In this document: piece after piece, positions 59,065 to 64,000 of the stretch
How the letters are laid out: every line of letters starts with the position of its first letter
Numbering within the stretch: the stretch's first letter is position 1
Source: Actinocorallia longicatena
GTDB taxonomy: Bacteria; Actinomycetota; Actinomycetes; Streptosporangiales; Streptosporangiaceae
Direction: 5' to 3'
Length of the DNA: 64,000 bases
Assembly (NCBI RefSeq): GCF_039534125.1
Contig: NZ_BAAAUV010000004.1
Location: 434,001 to 498,000 of the forward strand
Notes under the pieces: generated by a model
Told to the model about the DNA's origin: nothing
What the model saw: the letters and a program-made list of their open reading frames with translations, nothing else
Databases searched by the model: none
Made by a program: the position numbers and the translations under genes

Positions 59065-60507
59065 ATGTCTCAGGAGACCACCGGCCTCGGCCGGCGCGAC
59101 GTCCTCAAGCGCATCGGTCTGACCGCGGTCGTCGTCGGCCCCGGCATGTCGATCCTGTCCGCCTGCGCCACCTCCGGCGGCGACGACGACAAGCCGGAGA
59201 ACAAGGTCACCTCCGGTACCGACGCGAAGAACCCGTTCAACGTGGACGGCACCAAGCCGCTCGACGTCGTCATCTTCAAGGGCGGCCTCGGCGACGACTA
59301 CGCCACCCAGGTCCACGAGCCGGCCTACGTGAAGGCCTTCCCGCAGGCGAAGATCAAGCACGAGCCGATCGTCGAGATCAACAAGACCCTTCAGCCGCGT
59401 TTCTCCGGCGGCTCGGAGATCCCCGACGTCGTCGCCAACTCCGGCACCGACCTCATGGACAACAACGCCCTGGTCGAGGCCGGCGCGCTGCAGGACCTCA
59501 CCACCCTCTGGGACGCCCCGTCGATCGACGACCCGGCGAAGAAGGTCCGCGAGACGGTTCTCGCCACCGCTCCCACCACCGGTGAGATCGACGGCAAGCC
59601 CTACCTCCTGCCCTACGTCTCCTCGACCTACGGCCTCTGGTACGACCAGGAGCTGTTCACGGCCAACGGCTGGACCGCGCCGAAGAACTTCGAGGAGTTC
59701 AAGGCCCTCGCCGACAAGATCAAGGCCAAGGGCATCACCCCGTTCGCGTACGCGGGCAAGAACGCCTCGTACTACGCCTACTGGATGATCCTGATCTCCG
59801 CCGCCAAGATCGGTGGCAACGAGGTCCTGATCAACATCGACAACCTCGAAGACGGCGCCTGGACCAACGACGCCGTCAAGCAGGCCGCCGCCGCATGGGC
59901 CGAGATCAACACCAAGTACTCGGAGAAGTCCTTCGAGGGCCTCATCCACACCGAGGTCCAGACCATGCAGAACAAGGGCAAGATCGCCTTCTACCCCTCC
60001 GGCTCCTGGCTGGAGAACGAGCAGGCCAAGTCGACCCCGAAGACCTTCAAGTACGCCCTCGCCGCGACCCCGTCGGTGACCGCCGCTGACAAGCTCCCCT
60101 TCGAGGCGCTGCGCGTCGCCGCCGGTGAGAACTACTTCGTCTCCGCCAAGGGCGCCAACCCGGCCGGCGGCCTGGAGTACTTCCGCATCATGCTGTCGAA
60201 GGAAGGCGCGAAGGGCTTCACCGGCAAGTCCGGCTCGCTGACCATCGTCAAGGACTCCACCGAGGGCCTGACCCTCTCCCCGGGTCTGCAGTCCGTCGCG
60301 GACGCGCAGAAGGCCGCCGGTGACAACATCGTCACCAACAGCCAGTTCGAGAACTGGTACAAGGAGCTCGAGACCGAGCTGCGCAAGCAGACCAACAACC
60401 TGATGTTCGGCCGCATCGACGCCACGAAGTTCACCGAGGCGATGCAGAAGGCCGCTGACAAGGCCAAGAAGGCCGCGGGCGACAAGATCCAGAAGCGCAC
60501 TTCCTGA
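59065..60507 (+). CDS. ngcE: Sugar ABC importer solute-binding lipoprotein (NgcE-like)
   Basis: A 480-aa binding protein. A twin-arginine motif GRRDVLKRIG (10-19) and lipobox LSAC with Cys34 predict a Tat-exported lipoprotein. The mature part has YLLPYVSSTYGLWYDQELF and GKIAFYPSGSWLENEQ, as in NgcE, the N-acetylglucosamine/diacetylchitobiose binder. GGAGAG precedes the ATG. First structural gene after the ROK regulator. The coding sequence is strongly biased to C-ending codons, suggesting high expression. Confidence 0.9.
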   Translation: MSQETTGLGRRDVLKRIGLTAVVVGPGMSILSACATSGGDDDKPENKVTSGTDAKNPFNVDGTKPLDVVIFKGGLGDDYATQVHEPAYVKAFPQAKIKHEPIVEINKTLQPRFSGGSEIPDVVANSGTDLMDNNALVEAGALQDLTTLWDAPSIDDPAKKVRETVLATAPTTGEIDGKPYLLPYVSSTYGLWYDQELFTANGWTAPKNFEEFKALADKIKAKGITPFAYAGKNASYYAYWMILISAAKIGGNEVLINIDNLEDGAWTNDAVKQAAAAWAEINTKYSEKSFEGLIHTEVQTMQNKGKIAFYPSGSWLENEQAKSTPKTFKYALAATPSVTAADKLPFEALRVAAGENYFVSAKGANPAGGLEYFRIMLSKEGAKGFTGKSGSLTIVKDSTEGLTLSPGLQSVADAQKAAGDNIVTNSQFENWYKELETELRKQTNNLMFGRIDATKFTEAMQKAADKAKKAAGDKIQKRTS

Positions 60508-60543
60508 TCTGTTCCACCCGTTACTAGTTCGAGGTAAATGACC

Positions 60544-61452
60544 ATGCGGCAGGGCAAGTATCCCTTCATCATCGGGTTCCTGGCAGCCCCGGTGATCTTG
60601 TACGCGGTCTTCGTGATCAACCCGTACATCCAGGCCTTCCAGATCGCGATGACGAAATGGAACGGGCTGTCGAAGCCCAAGTGGGTCGGCTTCGACAACT
60701 TCAAGGCCCTCGCGGACGACGACGCGTTCAAGGCGGCGCTCTGGCACCACCTGTGGATCCTCATCGCCCTGCCGCTGGCCACCCTCGGGCTCGCCCTGTT
60801 CTTCTCCTTCCTGCTCAACGTGGGCGGGAAGGGGGAGAGCGGCAAGACCGCGGGAGTCAAGGGCTCCTCGATCTACAAGGTCATCTTCTTCCTCCCGCAG
60901 GTCCTGGCCGTCGCCATCGTCGGTGTGCTGTTCCAGTCGGTCTACCGGCCGAACGAGAGCGGCATGCTGAACGGCCTCCTGGCCAAGGTCGGCATCGGTG
61001 AGGTGCAGTGGCTGAACGACCCGAAGATCGCGCTCTACTCGATCATCGGCGTCGTGGTCTGGCAGAGCGTCGGCTTCTACGTCGTGCTCTTCTCGGCCGG
61101 CATGTCCTCCATCCCGAAGGACATCTTCGAGGCCGCGGCGCTCGACGGCGCCAACCGCTTCACCCTCTTCTTCCGCATCACGGTCCCGCTGCTGTGGGAC
61201 ACCCTTCAGGTCGGCTGGGTCTACCTGGGCATCGCGGCGTTCGACATGTTCGCCATCGTCCAGGTGCTGTCGGTGGACCGCGGCGGACCGGACAACTCCA
61301 CCACCGTCGTGGCGCTGGAGACCTACCGGAACGCCTTCACCTACGCGAAGTACGGCTACGCCTCGGCCATGGGCGTGGTGCTGTTCTTCATGACCATCAC
61401 CTTCGCGGCGCTCACCCTCCGGGTCACCCGTCGCGAGCGCATCGAGTACTAG
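60544..61452 (+). CDS. ngcF: Sugar ABC importer permease 1 (NgcF-like)
   Basis: A 302-aa inner-membrane permease with six helices. The EAA loop is EAAALDGANRFTLFFRITVP. The ATG at 60544 (MRQGKYPF) is 9 nt from GAGG; the ATG two codons earlier is too close. It forms the transmembrane channel with the next gene. No ATPase gene is in the window, as is usual for ngc operons that share the multi-use ATPase MsiK. Confidence 0.9.
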   Translation: MRQGKYPFIIGFLAAPVILYAVFVINPYIQAFQIAMTKWNGLSKPKWVGFDNFKALADDDAFKAALWHHLWILIALPLATLGLALFFSFLLNVGGKGESGKTAGVKGSSIYKVIFFLPQVLAVAIVGVLFQSVYRPNESGMLNGLLAKVGIGEVQWLNDPKIALYSIIGVVVWQSVGFYVVLFSAGMSSIPKDIFEAAALDGANRFTLFFRITVPLLWDTLQVGWVYLGIAAFDMFAIVQVLSVDRGGPDNSTTVVALETYRNAFTYAKYGYASAMGVVLFFMTITFAALTLRVTRRERIEY

Positions 61453-61465
61453 GACGGCGACGACA

Positions 61466-62374
61466 ATGACGAACACAGTGCACAAGGCCTCGCCGGCCCA
61501 GGACCGACCGGCTCGCGCGACCAACCGGCCGCAGTCCAAGAAGGAGTCCAGCGGCGTCCTGACCACGCTCTCGCACGTAGCCCTGATCTTCTGGGCGCTG
61601 CTGGTGCTGGTCCCGATCGTCTGGACCTTCGTCGCGGCCTTCAAGACCAACGACGAGATCTTCGGCGACGCCTGGACGCTCCCGCAGTCCTGGCACTTCG
61701 ACGCCTGGTCCCGCGCCTGGAGCAAGGCGAACATCGGCCGCTACCTGCTGAACACCGTCTTCATCGTCGGCTGCAGCACGTTCCTGACGATGCTCCTCGG
61801 CTCGATGGCCGCCTACGTGCTGGCCCGCTACACCTTCCGCGGCAACCGCATCATCTACATGGTGTTCGTGTCCGGCATGACCTTCCCGGTCTTCCTCGCC
61901 CTGGTCCCGCTGTTCCAGGTCGTCAAGAACTTCGGGATGCTGAACACCTACCACGGCATCATCCTGGTGTACGTCGCCTACTCGCTGCCGTTCACGATCT
62001 TCTTCCTGTCGGCGTTCTTCAAGACCCTGCCCAGCTCGGTCGCCGAAGCCGCCTTCATCGACGGCGCGGGCCACGTCCGCACCTTCTTCCGGGTCATGAT
62101 GCCGATGGCCAAGCCCGGCCTGGTCTCCATCACGATCTTCAACATCATCGGCCAGTGGAACCAGTACCTGCTCCCGATCGTCCTCATGCCGGCCGACCAG
62201 GACAAGTGGGTCCTCACCCAGGGCATCGCCAACATCTCGACCAGCGCCGGCTACGAAGCCGACTGGCCCGGCCTCATGGCCGCCCTGAGCATCGCCATCA
62301 TCCCCGTGATCATCGTCTACATCATCTTCCAGCGGCAGATCCAGTCCGGCCTCACCGCCGGCGCCGTCAAGTAA
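61466..62374 (+). CDS. ngcG: Sugar ABC importer permease 2 (NgcG-like)
   Basis: A 302-aa permease partner with a long N-terminal cytoplasmic tail (~30 residues, PARATNRPQSKKES), six helices, and EAA loop EAAFIDGAGHVRTFFRVMMP. It starts 13 nt after the first permease and ends in LTAGAVK, common for these proteins. Together the three genes make a binding-protein-dependent importer for an amino-sugar oligosaccharide. A hairpin 7 nt after the stop ends the operon. Confidence 0.9.
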   Translation: MTNTVHKASPAQDRPARATNRPQSKKESSGVLTTLSHVALIFWALLVLVPIVWTFVAAFKTNDEIFGDAWTLPQSWHFDAWSRAWSKANIGRYLLNTVFIVGCSTFLTMLLGSMAAYVLARYTFRGNRIIYMVFVSGMTFPVFLALVPLFQVVKNFGMLNTYHGIILVYVAYSLPFTIFFLSAFFKTLPSSVAEAAFIDGAGHVRTFFRVMMPMAKPGLVSITIFNIIGQWNQYLLPIVLMPADQDKWVLTQGIANISTSAGYEADWPGLMAALSIAIIPVIIVYIIFQRQIQSGLTAGAVK

Positions 62375-62380
62375 CCCCCG

Positions 62381-62419
62381 AGCCCCGCATAGGACCTGTC
62401 CAAGGGCCTACGCGGGGCT
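62381..62419 (+). terminator. Terminator of the ngc operon
   Basis: AGCCCCGC / GCGGGGCT with an inner TAGG/CCTA extension across one mismatch, starting 7 nt after the permease stop. A short T-rich tail, CGGCGTTTCC, follows. Confidence 0.72.
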
Positions 62420-62479
62420 TCGGCGTTTCCTCGGAAGACGCCGCGGCCGTGCCGGTCCGTCCGGTGCCTCGGTGAACGC

Positions 62480-62938
62480 TCAGCCGGCGGGGCCGGGCCG
62501 CCGGGGGGTGGGGGATCCCCGGCGGCCCTTGAGGCCGGTGGCGGCCTCTTCCAGGTTTCGGACGAGGAAGGCGTCTTCGTCGAAGGGCGGCGACTCGGCT
62601 TCTCCGTCCTGGACCAGGTGCAATCTCGATCGGCGGTAGGTGACCGCTCGTTCGTCGAGGAGCCGGCGGCCGCGGACGACGTCGAGGAACCACTGCTGCT
62701 CGTCGTAGGGGCACCAGCCTTCGGGGTGGGGCTCGGCCAGCGGCGGCCAGGCGTATCCCTGGTGGCGGACGAGGGCATCGTGCGCGGCCGCGCGGGCGGC
62801 GCGTTCTCGCAGCAGCTCGTCCCGGTACTCCGGAAGGCGGGAGGCGCGCTCGGCCCGTGCGGCGCGCGCCCGTTCGGCTTCGGCGGCCGCTCGCTCGTTC
62901 ACATCGGCCAGGGTCATCTGCCGCCAGAAGTTCCGCAT
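62480..62938 (-). CDS. Hypothetical protein with Ala/Arg-rich coiled coil
   Basis: A 152-aa protein from ATG 62938 (MRNFWRQMTLADVNERAAAE) with GGGGAGG upstream. The first ~55 residues are a charged Ala/Arg/Glu helix. The middle has a Trp/Pro-rich block HQGYAWPPLAEPHPEGWCPY and YDEQQWFLDVVRGRRLLDE, and the end is Pro/Arg-rich. No family recognised. It faces the Thg1-like gene divergently across 212 nt. Confidence 0.6.
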   Translation of the reverse strand: MRNFWRQMTLADVNERAAAEAERARAARAERASRLPEYRDELLRERAARAAAHDALVRHQGYAWPPLAEPHPEGWCPYDEQQWFLDVVRGRRLLDERAVTYRRSRLHLVQDGEAESPPFDEDAFLVRNLEEAATGLKGRRGSPTPRRPGPAG

Positions 62939-63150
62939 CGTGCCTCCCCAGTGCTGATGAGCATCTCTCTGGAAATCAGAAATGGGAAGAGGCGAACGAA
63001 AACACTCTAGATCACGGCTGAAGCCCCCGCCCGGCGATATCGGGTGGCGGAAGATCGCGGATGCCGGGATCATCGAGTGAACCCGGCCCCGGAGGATCGT
63101 CGTCCAGCACCGTGACGGGTTCCCCCCGAAACAGTGAGCAGAGGAATCTC

Positions 63151-63948
63151 ATGTCCGGCGACAAGACGGCACTCGGCGACAGGATGAAGGGGTACGAGGC
63201 GGTCACCAGGGTGACGCTTCCGCGGCGTACCTACACGGTCATCAGGGTCGACGGGCGGGCGTTCCACTCCTTCCTGCGGCGGGCTGACAGGCCCTACGAC
63301 GAGAGGGTCATGGCGTCGATGGACGCCGTCGGGCGGGCGCTCTGCTCCGAGATCTCGGGGGCCGTCTTCGCGTTCAGCCAGTCCGACGAGTGCTCCGTGC
63401 TCATCACCGACTTCGGGGCGCCCGGTACGCAGCCCTGGTTCGGCGGGACGGTGCAGAAGATGGCGTCGGTGGCGGCCTCGGTCGCGACGGTGGCGTTCAA
63501 CCGTGGGTACGGGGGCCGGGATGACGCCTTCGCGACGTTCGACGGGCGGGTCTTCACGATCCCGGATCAGGTCGAGGTCGCGAACTACTTCGTCTGGCGG
63601 CAGCGGGACTGCGTCCGCAACTCCATCACGATGGCGGCGCAGGCCGTGTTCTCCCACCGGCGGCTCCACGGCGTGAACAGCCGTCAGATGCAGGACATGC
63701 TTCACGAGCACGGCATCGACTGGAACGACTACCCGGACGGCTGCAGGCGCGGCCGGGTGGCCGTCCGGCGGAGCGGTGAACGCGAGGTCACCTACACAGA
63801 CCGGCGGACCGGGCAGGAGGTGACGACGACCGCGATGCGCTCCTGGTGGGAGAGCACCCCGGCGCCGCACTTCGACGCGACGCCGGACGGCTGGCCGGCC
63901 TCGGTCATCCCGGTGCTCCCGGCGCCGTCCGAGCGACGGGCCTCGTAG
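63151..63948 (+). CDS. Thg1-like 3'-5' nucleotidyltransferase
   Basis: A 265-aa member of the tRNA(His) guanylyltransferase / Thg1-like family, which adds nucleotides in the 3'-5' direction. Metal site: RVDGRAFHSF with D34, and FSQSDECSVLI with S78-D79-E80. FVWRQRDCVRNSITMAAQAV is the tRNA/nucleotide-site helix. Start ATG 63151 is chosen over an upstream in-frame ATG that has no site. In bacteria such proteins usually repair tRNA 5' ends and are not needed to add G-1, which is encoded. Stand-alone gene. Confidence 0.88.
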   Translation: MSGDKTALGDRMKGYEAVTRVTLPRRTYTVIRVDGRAFHSFLRRADRPYDERVMASMDAVGRALCSEISGAVFAFSQSDECSVLITDFGAPGTQPWFGGTVQKMASVAASVATVAFNRGYGGRDDAFATFDGRVFTIPDQVEVANYFVWRQRDCVRNSITMAAQAVFSHRRLHGVNSRQMQDMLHEHGIDWNDYPDGCRRGRVAVRRSGEREVTYTDRRTGQEVTTTAMRSWWESTPAPHFDATPDGWPASVIPVLPAPSERRAS

Positions 63949-63974
63949 TCCGGCGGGCCGGGCTCCGGGATCGT

Positions 63975-64000
63975 TCAGCGGGTCTCGCAGACGGTGCCGT
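63975..64000 (-). CDS. Possible 3' end of a minus-strand gene (edge)
   Basis: The last 26 nt read GTVCETR and a stop on the minus strand. Too short to support beyond the stop codon placement. Confidence 0.2.

Noticed and set aside
57751..61734. A 1327-codon open frame on the minus strand
   Set aside because: It lies antisense to the ROK and ngcEFG genes. Its product is low-complexity (E/D/G/V/R-rich), as expected from the complement of high-GC genes, and it matches no family.
1..64000. CRISPR arrays, rRNA or tRNA genes
   Set aside because: No regularly spaced repeats and no recognisable rRNA or tRNA cloverleaf sequence was found by reading. A tRNA scan was not possible here.

Overview
The window is high-GC actinobacterial DNA: GTG/TTG starts are frequent, many genes overlap at GTGA or ATGA junctions, and regulators of the LuxR-LAL, SigB/F, ECF41 and XRE-TPR types are present. 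The gene families (DUF2252, DUF6745, DUF6461, DUF6325, DUF7144, an NgcEFG-type importer with no local ATPase) suggest a filamentous actinomycete, plausibly Streptosporangiales/Thermomonosporaceae. This placement is inferred from gene content and GC only. No rRNA or tRNA gene and no CRISPR array was seen.

Layout. 1-13.4 kb is ordinary chromosome: two acyl-CoA dehydrogenases, an ArsR/SRPBCC pair with a palindromic operator, a SigB/F-type sigma factor, trpS behind a Trp-rich leader peptide and attenuator, DUF2252, an ECF41 sigma factor with a matching promoter, a pentapeptide-repeat gene broken by a perfect 119-bp tandem duplication, and a TetR regulator. 13.4-18.3 kb is a divergent accessory locus. 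On one side are two membrane-anchored von Willebrand A proteins and a small adaptor-like protein; on the other are an XRE regulator and a TIR protein. Three of these five carry a similar short Gly/Asn motif resembling RHIM-like bacterial amyloid signalling motifs. 18.3-25.4 kb holds a DUF6745 pair, a P450/ferredoxin pair, a secreted esterase and a two-component system.

26.1-30.6 kb looks like an unrecognised peptide-modification (RiPP-like) cassette: a 38-codon peptide gene translationally coupled to a JmjC-type oxygenase, then an aldo/keto reductase, a phosphotransferase and a convergent XRE-TPR regulator. An IS110-family element (30.9-32.3 kb) sits between decayed gene remnants. 32.6-34.6 kb has a DUF6461 gene and a Ser/Thr kinase sharing a promoter region with a G-quadruplex motif.

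34.7-57.3 kb is a stress/carbohydrate island with two large LAL regulators, small membrane proteins, and GH15, GH63-like and GH13 enzymes. Much of it is tied together by a repeated sequence element, CTCCTCCG-N3-CGGGTGAT. Four copies have identical half-sites and five are degenerate; they lie about 50-90 nt before starts and probably define a local regulon. One site points at a 23-codon arginine-repeat micropeptide gene at 40.0 kb. 57.3-62.4 kb is a ROK-regulated N-acetylglucosamine/chitobiose-type importer operon. The right end has a hypothetical gene and a Thg1-like 3'-5' polymerase.

How it fits together: the most system-like units are the TIR/vWA/motif locus (a candidate immune or signalling module), the peptide/JmjC cassette (a candidate new RiPP class), and the 34.7-55 kb regulon. 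The rest is recognisable actinomycete housekeeping, catabolism and transport.
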